This document shows positions 8,195 to 15,649 of a stretch of DNA of 42,091 nt, one piece after another. The notes beneath the pieces are model-generated. The model ran no database searches. It saw only the letters and a program-made list of their open reading frames with translations, and was not told where the DNA came from. Origin of the DNA: Candidatus Eremiobacteraceae bacterium (GTDB lineage Bacteria; Vulcanimicrobiota; Vulcanimicrobiia; Eremiobacterales; Eremiobacteraceae). Positions within the stretch are counted from its first letter, which is position 1, and each line of letters opens with the position of its first letter. Both the position numbers and the translations under genes were made by a program. Where the stretch lies: assembly GCA_035710745.1 (NCBI GenBank), contig DASTCX010000029.1, positions 1 through 42,091 on the forward strand. Reading direction: 5' to 3'.

Positions 8195-8269
8195 GCGGTC
8201 GAGCTTTAGCTCGACCGCCGCGGTCTTTCAACTGCGAGGCCGTCTACGGTCGAGATAAATCTCGACCGC
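8195..8269. repeat. Composite 75-bp dimer of palindromic repeats
   Basis: Two palindromes (8195-8218 and 8247-8268) flank a linker, CTTTCAACTGCGAGGCCG followed by TCTA. The same arrangement, also exactly 75 bp, occurs at 216-290 with a linker that differs at only a few bases. The inner stems differ (GCT/AGC left, GAT/ATC right) yet stay paired. The second copy is followed by CTCCC, the reversed flank. It lies between convergent gene ends (stop at 8172, opposite stop at 8304) and has no U-tract. Confidence 0.88.
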
Positions 8270-8303
8270 TCCCTGCCCGATTTGCGAACGTTCGACGGAT
8301 CGT

Positions 8304-9917
8304 TCAGATGGACCAGTCTTGGACGTTCCAGAAATCGGAGTTGACCGTCTCCGGGGCGAAGCCGCGCAGATCGTCGCTGACGCCGTAGACGAACTGCTCC
8401 CAATCGATCGGGATGTAGGGTAAGTCCTCGTTGAGCCGTCGCTGTATGAGCGCGTAGTATTTCTTGCGAGTCGCCCGGTCGTACGTCGCGTTCGCCGCTT
8501 CCGTCCACCGGTCGACGTCGGCGCTCGAGTATCTCGCCGAATTGAAGCCGTGCGGTTCGATGAAACGCGTCTCGATCAGCTGCGACCGGTCGGGGTCGAC
8601 GTCGTACCCGTAGCCTGAGAGAAGCGCGTCGAACGTTCCGGCCGGCTCGATCTGCCCCACGAGCACGTTGCGAGGGACCGAACGCAGCTGTACGTCGGCG
8701 CCGATATCGTGCCACGCGCTTTGAAGCTCTTCGGAAATCGCCGCGCCGGTCGTCGACGTCGTGTGGATGAACTCGAACGAGAGCCGCTTGCCGTCCTTCT
8801 CACGGATACCATCTGCGCCGACGACCCAACCCGCTTCGTCGAGCAGCCGGCGCGCGCCGACGAGATCGAACGACGGCGAACCGTTGTCGGGATCGAATGC
8901 CCAGTTGTTCGGCGGCATGAGCGACGTCGCCGGCACCGCGGTGCCGTTGAACGCGGTCGAGGCGACACGATCGCGATCGATCGCCATCGCGAGCGCGCGG
9001 CGGACGCGGACGTCGTCGAACGGCGCATGCGTGAGATTGAGCGTGATGAAATCCTCGAGGTACGTGGGCGCGACGACGACGTGGATGCCGGTGATCCGTT
9101 TGTACGGCTCGATCTGTGTCGGCCGCGCTTGCGTCGCGACGTCGAGCTGGTGGCTTTGCATCGTGACGAGCTGCGTGTCCTCGTTCGGCAGGATCTCGAC
9201 GTCGATCTCGTGCACGTGCGGTGCGCCGCCGAAGTAGCGCGGATTGGCTTTCAAAACGATCGTCGAACCGCGATCCCAGCGGGCGAGCATGTACGCGCCG
9301 CTCCCGACGGGATGCGTATTGAACGGGTCGCGGTTGAGGTCGGTCGTGTGCGCGAGCACGTGTTCCGGCACGATCTGCCCGAAGCCGCCGACGCAGAAGA
9401 CCTGGCTGAGGACCGGCGCGAACGGTTCGCGCAGCCGCAAGATGACGGTGCGCGGGTCCGGCGTGTCGATGCGCTCGATGCGCGCGTACGTCGATTCGAC
9501 CGGCGAATTGTTCTTCGGATCCATGATGAGGTCGTAGGTGAATCGGACGTCCGCGGAAGTCACCGGCACCCCGTCCTGCCAGACCGCGTTCCTGCGAAGA
9601 TGATACGTGATGCTGCGGCCGTCCTTGCTGATGCCGCCGTTCGAGAGGGTCGGCACTTGCGTCGCGAGATCGGGCACGAGGTTCTCGGTCGAGTCGTACT
9701 TGACGAGCCCGCTGAAGATCGCTTCCTGGACGTAGTTCTCCGCATAGAGCTGCGCGACGATCGGGTCGAACGAGTTGACGTCGGTGTTGATGCTGATGCG
9801 GACGACGCCGGGCACCGTCCAGGGATTCGATGCGGCGACGCCCGCCGATTGGGTCGCCTTGGAGCACGCCGCTATCGACAACGCAGCGACGATCGCCGCG
9901 GCACGCATCGTCCTCAT
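8304..9917 (-). CDS. Family 5 extracellular solute-binding lipoprotein
   Basis: A 537-residue protein of the DppA/OppA (SBP_bac_5) family, which captures peptides, nickel or other small ligands outside the inner membrane and passes them to an ABC permease. The N-terminus ends in a lipobox (LSIAAC, C18). Family landmarks follow: NTDVNSFDPIVAQ, GLVKYDSTENLVPDLAT, YHLRRNAVWQDGVPVTSADVRFTYD, GSGAYMLARW and RRALAMAIDRDRV. Its ATG overlaps the stop of the molybdenum-hydroxylase large subunit (9914-9917), so the two are translationally coupled. No permease or ATPase for it lies in the window. It may supply substrate to the hydroxylase pathway, but the ligand cannot be read from the sequence. Confidence 0.92.
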   Translation of the reverse strand: MRTMRAAAIVAALSIAACSKATQSAGVAASNPWTVPGVVRISINTDVNSFDPIVAQLYAENYVQEAIFSGLVKYDSTENLVPDLATQVPTLSNGGISKDGRSITYHLRRNAVWQDGVPVTSADVRFTYDLIMDPKNNSPVESTYARIERIDTPDPRTVILRLREPFAPVLSQVFCVGGFGQIVPEHVLAHTTDLNRDPFNTHPVGSGAYMLARWDRGSTIVLKANPRYFGGAPHVHEIDVEILPNEDTQLVTMQSHQLDVATQARPTQIEPYKRITGIHVVVAPTYLEDFITLNLTHAPFDDVRVRRALAMAIDRDRVASTAFNGTAVPATSLMPPNNWAFDPDNGSPSFDLVGARRLLDEAGWVVGADGIREKDGKRLSFEFIHTTSTTGAAISEELQSAWHDIGADVQLRSVPRNVLVGQIEPAGTFDALLSGYGYDVDPDRSQLIETRFIEPHGFNSARYSSADVDRWTEAANATYDRATRKKYYALIQRRLNEDLPYIPIDWEQFVYGVSDDLRGFAPETVNSDFWNVQDWSI

Positions 9918-12181
9918 CCGCGATTCTCCTCGATCGCGCGCCAGACGCGCTCCGGCGTCATCGGCGCTTCGTAGGGCACGACGCCAACAGCGTCGCGGAT
10001 CGCATTGCCGATCGCACCCGCCGGCGTCGTCACCGGGGGTTCGCCGACGCCTTTCATGCCGCGCGGTCCTTCCTTTGACGGATGCTCGACTATGATCGCC
10101 TCGATCTCGGGAGCGTCGACGGCGGTCGGAAGCAGATAGCCGCCCAAGCTCGGGTTGACGAAACGTCCGTCCTCGTAACGCATCTCCTCGGTGAGCGCCC
10201 AGCCGAGACCTTGCACCGCGCCGCCTTCGATCTGTCCGATGACGCCGGGCGGGTTGACCGCGAAGCCGACGTCTTGCGCAGTCGCGAGCTTGCGGACGCG
10301 GACGCGGCCGGTCTCGGCGTCGACATCGACTTCGGCCGCGGTCGCGGTGAACGAAGGCGCCATCCAGCTGGCGAACGAGTGCGACTCGACGAGCGATGCG
10401 TCGAACTCGGGATCGTCCGAGCCGACGGCTTCACCTTTACCTTCGATCATGCCGCCCGCCGATTTGGCGAGCGCCGCGAAATCGACGAAGTGATCGGGTG
10501 CGCCGCGGACATATGCGCGGCCGCTTCGCAGCTCGATGTCCTCGGCACGCGCTTCGAGCACGTCTTCGGCACGCGCGATGAGCTTTTCGCGCGCGTCTTT
10601 CGCCGCGTTCTCGGCGGCCATGCCCGAGCCGAACGTCGAGCCGCTTCCGCCCACGCCGCCGTCGTACGTCGCCGACGCCGTGTCCGCCAAGACGATCTCG
10701 ATATCTTCCGGTGCGATGCCGAGCGCGTCGGCGGCGAGCATCGGCAACGCCCACGCAGCCGAGCCGGTTCCGACCTCTGGGTTGCCCGAGTGCAGCCGGA
10801 CACGGCCTTCGCCTGTTATCTCGACGCGCGCGCGCGACTCGGTGCACGAGGAGAACCACCACGTGCACGCGAGACCGCGGCCGCGGCCCGCCTGCTTGGG
10901 CGTTCCCCATCCGATCGCGCGTGCCGCTCGCTCCAGCACGTCTTTTGCGCTGACACCTTCGAGGCGCTGCCCGGTCGGGCCCGAGTCGCCTTCGACCCAA
11001 GCGTTGCGAAGGCGGAACTCGAGCGGGTCGATGCCGAGTTCGCGCGCGAGCTGATCGATGTGCAGCTCTTTCGCGAAGTTCGTCTGCGGTCCGCCGGGCG
11101 CGCGGACCGGCCCGGCGTTGTGCTTGTTCGTATAGACGAGCCTCGCTTCGATGTCCAGATCCGGGATACGATACGGCGCGGATGCGAGCATCGACGCGAT
11201 GAGCGCGCTGCCGCCGCCCCAGCCGAGGTACGCGCCGGTGTCGAAGACGATCGACGCGCGCATCGCGAGCAGCGTGCCGTCTTTGCGTGCGCCCGAGCGG
11301 AACGTCGCGCGGCCGCCATGTCGCGGGTAGACGTTGAGGCTGTCTTCAAGGCGCGACCAGACGAGGCGCACCGGTCGATCGCACGCAAGCGCGAGCGCCG
11401 CCGCATACCATTCCGCCGCCATGACGAGCTTGCCCCCGAATCCCCCGCCGACGAATTGGTTGACGAATCGCACCTTCTCGACGTCGAGGTCGAAAAATTC
11501 CGCCAAACTGTCGCGGTTGTCGTACGGCGTCTGGGAGCCGCACCAAAGGGTGAGGCCACCGCCCGGCTCCTTGCGCGCGAGCGCGGCACGCGGCTCGATA
11601 TACGCTGGCATGCCATGCGAGAAACGGAACTGCGACTCGACGACCGCATCCGCCCTTGCGAAGGCCTTGTCGACGTCGCCGCGCCGGATGCGATTGTATC
11701 CGCACGTGTTGCGGTCGAGCACGCGGCCTTCGCCCTTCTCGTACGTCTGCCAATCGGGATGGACGAGGCGGCCGTCGGGGGCGAGCGCGTCGTCGATCGT
11801 GAGGATCGGCTCGACGGGTTCGAGATCGACCTCGATCGCAGCGGCGGCCGCGCGTGCGTGCGCTTCGGTGTCGGCCGCGACCGCCGCGATCGGCTCGCCG
11901 GCGTAACGCACGAAGTCGCGCGGGAACAAGTATTGATCTTTGATGCCGAACGCGAGGCGCTTTTCAGGGACGTTGCCCGAGTAGACGATCGCGGCAACAC
12001 CGGGCATCGCCCGCGCCTTGTCGATGTCGATCCTGCAGATACGCGCGAACGGATGCGGCGATCTGCGGACGAACGCGACGAGCGGATCGTCGAGCGCGAC
12101 GTCGGCCGTGTAGATCGTCGCGCCGGACGCCTTGGCGCGCGCATCGCCGCGGATGCGATGCGTGCCGACGACGGACGCCAT
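9914..12181 (-). CDS. Xanthine-dehydrogenase-family molybdenum-binding subunit
   Basis: The 755-residue large subunit of a molybdenum hydroxylase, which binds the molybdopterin cofactor and hydroxylates a substrate with water as oxygen source. It begins at the a/b hammerhead domain (RIRGDARAKASGATIYTADV). Motifs include QFVGGGFGGK, GPVRAPGGPQ and the C-terminal GMKGVGEPP, whose E714 is the expected catalytic glutamate. The aerobic CO dehydrogenase signature AYxCSFR is absent, so this is not a form I CODH; a purine, aldehyde or aromatic substrate is more likely. It is third in the order FAD, 2Fe-2S, Mo subunit, 16 bases after the iron-sulphur gene. Confidence 0.94.
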   Translation of the reverse strand: MASVVGTHRIRGDARAKASGATIYTADVALDDPLVAFVRRSPHPFARICRIDIDKARAMPGVAAIVYSGNVPEKRLAFGIKDQYLFPRDFVRYAGEPIAAVAADTEAHARAAAAAIEVDLEPVEPILTIDDALAPDGRLVHPDWQTYEKGEGRVLDRNTCGYNRIRRGDVDKAFARADAVVESQFRFSHGMPAYIEPRAALARKEPGGGLTLWCGSQTPYDNRDSLAEFFDLDVEKVRFVNQFVGGGFGGKLVMAAEWYAAALALACDRPVRLVWSRLEDSLNVYPRHGGRATFRSGARKDGTLLAMRASIVFDTGAYLGWGGGSALIASMLASAPYRIPDLDIEARLVYTNKHNAGPVRAPGGPQTNFAKELHIDQLARELGIDPLEFRLRNAWVEGDSGPTGQRLEGVSAKDVLERAARAIGWGTPKQAGRGRGLACTWWFSSCTESRARVEITGEGRVRLHSGNPEVGTGSAAWALPMLAADALGIAPEDIEIVLADTASATYDGGVGGSGSTFGSGMAAENAAKDAREKLIARAEDVLEARAEDIELRSGRAYVRGAPDHFVDFAALAKSAGGMIEGKGEAVGSDDPEFDASLVESHSFASWMAPSFTATAAEVDVDAETGRVRVRKLATAQDVGFAVNPPGVIGQIEGGAVQGLGWALTEEMRYEDGRFVNPSLGGYLLPTAVDAPEIEAIIVEHPSKEGPRGMKGVGEPPVTTPAGAIGNAIRDAVGVVPYEAPMTPERVWRAIEENRG

Positions 12182-12197
12182 CAGCGTGGATCCTCGC

Positions 12198-12719
12198 TCA
12201 TGCTCGCGACCTCACCGGCGTGCGTCCGCGCTTCGTTTCGTTCGCGGCCTCCGACCGGCCCACGGCGCCGGCAGCCGCGCGCACCGACTTGACGATCGAC
12301 TGATAGCCGGTGCAGCGGCAGATATTTCCCGCGAGCGCCGATCGGATCTGCTCGGGTGAGGGGTCGGGCGTGTCGTCGAGCAGCGCTTGCGTCGCGACGA
12401 CCATACCGGGCGTGCAGTAGCCGCACTGCAATCCACCGTTGTCGACGAACGCCTGCTGGACGGGCGAGAGCGAGCCGTCTTGCGACAGGCCTTCGATCGT
12501 CGTCACGCGTTTGTTGTCCGCGTCGACCGCGAAATACAGGCACGAGTTCACGGGGAGTTCCTCGATGAGCACCGTGCACGCGCCGCAATACCCCGTGCCG
12601 CAGCCTTCCTTTGTCCCCGTCAACCCGAGTTCGTCGCGCAGCACGCGCAGCAGCGGCGCGATCGGATCGACGACGACGCGATGCGTCGTTCCGTTGACGT
12701 GGAGCGTGATCGCATGCAT
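12198..12719 (-). CDS. [2Fe-2S] subunit of molybdenum hydroxylase
   Basis: A 173-residue protein that relays electrons from the Mo site to FAD. The N-terminal plant-type ferredoxin cluster uses C40, C45, C48 and C60 (GCGTGYCGAC with a later C). The C-terminal helical cluster uses C99, C102, C134 and C136 (QCGYCTPGM and ICRCTGYQ). All eight ligands of the CoxS/XdhC-type subunit are present. The last 20 or so residues are a basic tail rich in Arg that is longer than usual. The gene starts three bases after the FAD subunit stop. Confidence 0.95.
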   Translation of the reverse strand: MHAITLHVNGTTHRVVVDPIAPLLRVLRDELGLTGTKEGCGTGYCGACTVLIEELPVNSCLYFAVDADNKRVTTIEGLSQDGSLSPVQQAFVDNGGLQCGYCTPGMVVATQALLDDTPDPSPEQIRSALAGNICRCTGYQSIVKSVRAAAGAVGRSEAANETKRGRTPVRSRA

Positions 12720-12722
12720 CGA

Positions 12723-13586
12723 TCAAGCCCCTTCCATGGACGTGCGCCGGATCGAATCCAACGCCCGCGTCACGAGCGTTCGCACGAGCTGCCGCCGAAA
12801 AGCCGTCGATGCACGCTCGTCGTCGCGCGGCTCGGCGTCGACTTCAGAAGCGGCGTGCGCCGCGCGCGCAATGCGGGCATCGCTCAGGCCCCCGCCGGCG
12901 ATGGCGCGCTCCGCGGCGATCGCGCGGATCGGCGTTTCCGCCGCGCCGCCGAGCGCGATGCGTGCGTCCGCGACGTCGCCGCTGGGTCGAAGGCGCAAGG
13001 ACGCGCCCACCGAGACGAGCGCAAGCTCGAACGCTTGCCGCGTCTGCATCTTTTCGAACGCGCAGCGGCTACCGACCGCCGTCGGGATCCGAAAGCCTGC
13101 CAGAAGCGAGCCCGCACGCAAGCCCGCAAAGCCGGGCGAAAGCATCTGTTCGACCGACAGCACGAGCATCTCATCGTCGAGCTTCGCGATCGTCGCTGCG
13201 GCGTCGCATGCGAGCAGCGCGCACGCCATGTCGGCTGCGTGATGCGACGAGAGCACGTTGCCGCCGATCGTCGCGACGGTCCGCAGCGCCGGTGCGCCGA
13301 GCGACGACGCAGCGGTCGAGAGGAGCGGCGCGTGATGTTTGACGAGAGGATCGCGCGCGATCGAGCGCGCCGTCGCGAGGGCGCCGACCAGCAGCGTGTC
13401 GCCGTCGATCCGGATCTCGGACAGCTCGTGTATCCTTTTCAGGTTGACGAGCGCGTCGGCGGCGCCGGGATTCGCGCGCAGGTGCGGGCCGAGAAGCGTG
13501 CCGCCTGCGAGGACCTTCGCACGTTCGCCGAAGCGATCGAGGACGACGAGTGCTTCGCCGATGAAGTTGGGCTCGTAGTAGTGCAT
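12723..13586 (-). CDS. FAD-binding subunit of molybdenum hydroxylase
   Basis: The 287-residue medium subunit (CoxM type), first gene of the four-gene minus-strand operon. It holds FAD and passes electrons to the final acceptor. The two FAD loops are visible: AGGTLLGPHLR (27-37) and TIGGNVLSSHHAADM (106-120). The second keeps the TIGGN of the family, but the following residues SSHHAAD replace the more common AxPxSD. A C-terminal CO-dehydrogenase-flavoprotein domain follows (AFEKMQTRQAFELALVSVG). It is transcribed away from the cobalamin riboswitch, from the gap between 13587 and about 13685; I see no clear -35/-10 pair there. Confidence 0.93.
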   Translation of the reverse strand: MHYYEPNFIGEALVVLDRFGERAKVLAGGTLLGPHLRANPGAADALVNLKRIHELSEIRIDGDTLLVGALATARSIARDPLVKHHAPLLSTAASSLGAPALRTVATIGGNVLSSHHAADMACALLACDAAATIAKLDDEMLVLSVEQMLSPGFAGLRAGSLLAGFRIPTAVGSRCAFEKMQTRQAFELALVSVGASLRLRPSGDVADARIALGGAAETPIRAIAAERAIAGGGLSDARIARAAHAASEVDAEPRDDERASTAFRRQLVRTLVTRALDSIRRTSMEGA

Positions 13587-13685
13587 CTACGTCTGCGTTT
13601 TTGGGCCAGCCAATCTCAGGCCTTCCGGCCAGCGGCGGAACAGAGGAGCGCCCGCGCGTTCTTCATAAGTAATTCGCGAACACAG

Positions 13686-13824
13686 ATCCGAGGCGCCAGG
13701 GAAGCCGGTGAGAATCCGGCGCGGTCGCGCCACTGTAACCGGGGAGCCGCCGACACCGCCACCGCCGCGATAGCGACGGGAAGGCGACGGTACGAAGGCC
13801 ACGATCCGGGAGCCAGGAGACCTT
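13686..13824 (+). promoter_or_regulatory. Cobalamin (B12) riboswitch
   Basis: The conserved core of the adenosylcobalamin-type aptamer is visible in order: CCAGGGAAGCCGGTG, AGAATCCGG, GGTCGCGCCACTGTAACC (13722-13740) and the B12 box AGCCAGGAGACC (13811-13822). It lies directly upstream of a four-gene B12 uptake operon on the same strand. When cobalamin is bound, expression of the downstream genes should fall. Exact ends of the aptamer are approximate. Confidence 0.95.
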
Positions 13825-13849
13825 CCTCGGACCAGCGCTCGACGTAAGT

Positions 13850-13872
13850 CCTCTCTTCGCGAAAAAAGAGGG
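13850..13872 (+). promoter_or_regulatory. Hairpin over the ribosome site, likely riboswitch output
   Basis: CCTCT at 13850-13854 can pair with AGAGG at 13867-13871, and the neighbouring TT/AA can extend the stem. The right arm, AGAGGG, is the only purine-rich stretch upstream of the permease ATG at 13886. There is no U-tract after it. This suggests control of translation by hiding the ribosome site rather than transcription termination. The mechanism is inferred. Confidence 0.5.
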
Positions 13873-13885
13873 TGCTTCGACCAGC

Positions 13886-14881
13886 ATGACTCGCTCGCGC
13901 TACAAGCGCACGGTCGCGCTTGCGGCTTTGACGGCGGCCGCCGTCGTTGCGGCATGCGCCGCGCTCGCGTATGGCTCCGTCGGCGTGCCGATCGGAGCGC
14001 TCGCGTTCGCCGCCGCGCATCCGAGCACGACGAGTCTCGCGCACACGATCTTCTGGGACCTTCGCTTGCCGCGCGTCTGCATCGCTGCGTGCGTCGGCGC
14101 CGGTCTCGGGGTCGCAGGCGTCATGCTCCAGGCGTTGTTCCGCAATCCGCTCGTCGATCCGTACGCGAGCGGCGTTTCCGCGGGCGCTGCGCTCGCTGCG
14201 ACGCTCGGGATCGCCGCAGGGATGTCGTTCGCGGTCGTGCCTGCGGTCGCGTTCGTCGGCGGTCTCGCGTGCGCAGCGGTCGTCGCCATCCTCGGCGCGG
14301 GAAGCGGCGCGGCCGGCAACCTCCGTCTCGTGCTGGCCGGCGTCGCGGTGTCGGCGTTGTGCAGTGCGGCCGTGACGCTCGTGCTCTTGCGGCTCGAGCC
14401 GTCGTCGGAGCTCTCCGTCCTCTCGTGGCTCGCCGGCGGCATCGGCGGACGCGGGTGGCTCGAGCTGCGGTGGTCGGGCAGCTATCTCGCCGTCGGCTTC
14501 GCCGGCGCGGCGACGCTTGTCCACCAGCTCAACGCCCTGCGGCTCGGCACGTCTGCCGCCGCAGGGCTCGGCCTCAACGTCGACGGCGCACGCTGGCGCG
14601 TGCTTTCCCTTGCGGCGCTCATCACGGCGGCTTGCGTCGCCGTCAGTGGCGTCGTCGGGTTCGTCGGCCTCATGGTGCCGCACGGCGCGCGAAGGCTCGT
14701 CGGCGGCGACATCGCGTGGCTCTTGCCGACGAGCGCGATCGGCGGAGCGGCGGTCGTGATCGTCGCCGATACGCTCGCGCGATCGATCGCGCCGCCGACC
14801 GAGATCCCGCTCGGCGTCCTGCTCGCGATCGTCGGCGTTCCATTCTTCCTCGCGGTCGCACGAAGGCCGGTGGAGCTATGA
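13886..14881 (+). CDS. btuC: FecCD-family ABC permease, probable B12 importer
   Basis: A 331-residue inner-membrane permease with about ten hydrophobic segments, normal for the BtuC/FhuB/FecD family. Family motifs are clear: DLRLPRVCIAACVGAGLGVAG, LFRNPLVDPYASGVSAGAAL, GFVGLMVPHGARRLVGGD and TEIPLGVLLAIVGVPFFL. It moves the corrinoid across the inner membrane, powered by the next gene's ATPase. The B12 riboswitch directly upstream is the strongest reason to call it a cobalamin rather than an iron-siderophore system. Its stop overlaps the ATPase start (ATGA). Confidence 0.92.
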   Translation: MTRSRYKRTVALAALTAAAVVAACAALAYGSVGVPIGALAFAAAHPSTTSLAHTIFWDLRLPRVCIAACVGAGLGVAGVMLQALFRNPLVDPYASGVSAGAALAATLGIAAGMSFAVVPAVAFVGGLACAAVVAILGAGSGAAGNLRLVLAGVAVSALCSAAVTLVLLRLEPSSELSVLSWLAGGIGGRGWLELRWSGSYLAVGFAGAATLVHQLNALRLGTSAAAGLGLNVDGARWRVLSLAALITAACVAVSGVVGFVGLMVPHGARRLVGGDIAWLLPTSAIGGAAVVIVADTLARSIAPPTEIPLGVLLAIVGVPFFLAVARRPVEL

Positions 14882-15612
14882 CGACGATCGCCGCTGTCAA
14901 CGGCGTTGCAGTTCGGTACGGCCGCCGGACGATATTCACGGACGTTTCGCTCTCGCTCCCGACGGGGTCGTTCACCGCGATCGTCGGTCCGAACGGATCC
15001 GGCAAGTCGTCGCTGCTGCGCGTTCTCGCGCGCACGCAGCGCCCCGATGCGGGTTCGGTGTCGGCGGCCGAGGGACTCGCGCTCGTCGTGTCGACCGTCA
15101 ATCCGCCCTCCGACGTGACACCGCGCGAACTGGCCGACTACGGGCTCGCCCTTCGCCGTCCTTGGTGGCGCTTGCGGCCCTCTCCGAGCGACGATACGGC
15201 CGTCGCAGCCGCGCTCGCGCGGACCGGACTCGACGATCGAGCCGACGATCCGGTCGCGCAGCTCAGCGCCGGCGAGGTGCAGCGCGCATGGATCGCGGCG
15301 GCTCTGGCGACCTCGGCGCGCACGCTCCTCATCGACGAGCCGACGACGCATCTCGACTTGCGCTACCAGGTCGAGATCCTGGAGACGTTGCGTTCGCTTA
15401 CGGCGAGCGGCGTCGCGGTCGCCGCAGCGATCCACGATCTGACGCTCGCCGCGCGATTCGCCGACAGCATCGCGCTGCTCGCCGGCGGCGCGCTCAAGAG
15501 CGGGTCGCCGCTCGAAGTGCTCGAGCCTGATACGTTGCGCCGAGCGTTCGGCACGGACGTTTCAGTCCACCGTCATCCCGACGAAGGCTATCTCGTCTGC
15601 CTGCCGCGCTGA
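14878..15612 (+). CDS. btuD: ABC transporter ATP-binding protein, probable B12 importer
   Basis: A 244-residue ATPase. Walker A is GPNGSGKSS, the signature is QLSAGEVQRAWIA, Walker B is LLIDEPTTHLD, and the switch His lies in AAAIHDLTLAARF. This pattern and size fit BtuD/FecE/FhuC-type partners of FecCD permeases. I place the start at the ATG overlapping the permease stop (14878), although the frame stays open far upstream; the upstream part is only the shadow of the permease gene. The signature has LSAGE in place of LSGGQ, which is common in this family. Confidence 0.92.
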   Translation: MTTIAAVNGVAVRYGRRTIFTDVSLSLPTGSFTAIVGPNGSGKSSLLRVLARTQRPDAGSVSAAEGLALVVSTVNPPSDVTPRELADYGLALRRPWWRLRPSPSDDTAVAAALARTGLDDRADDPVAQLSAGEVQRAWIAAALATSARTLLIDEPTTHLDLRYQVEILETLRSLTASGVAVAAAIHDLTLAARFADSIALLAGGALKSGSPLEVLEPDTLRRAFGTDVSVHRHPDEGYLVCLPR

Positions 15613-15649
15613 TACGGTGCGCTTGATCTCAAATGAAGGACGAATACCA

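Noticed and set aside
8195-8269. Classic rho-independent terminators
   Set aside because: The stems are strong but none of the family copies is followed by a U-tract on either strand, unlike the true terminators at 366-395 and 39463-39505.
10082-12292. A 736-codon plus-strand frame over the Mo hydroxylase gene
   Set aside because: The minus-strand protein has every motif of its family, while this one is low-complexity and unsupported.
9914-13586. Aerobic carbon monoxide dehydrogenase (coxMSL)
   Set aside because: Gene order and subunits fit the family, but the large subunit lacks the AYxCSFR active-site loop.
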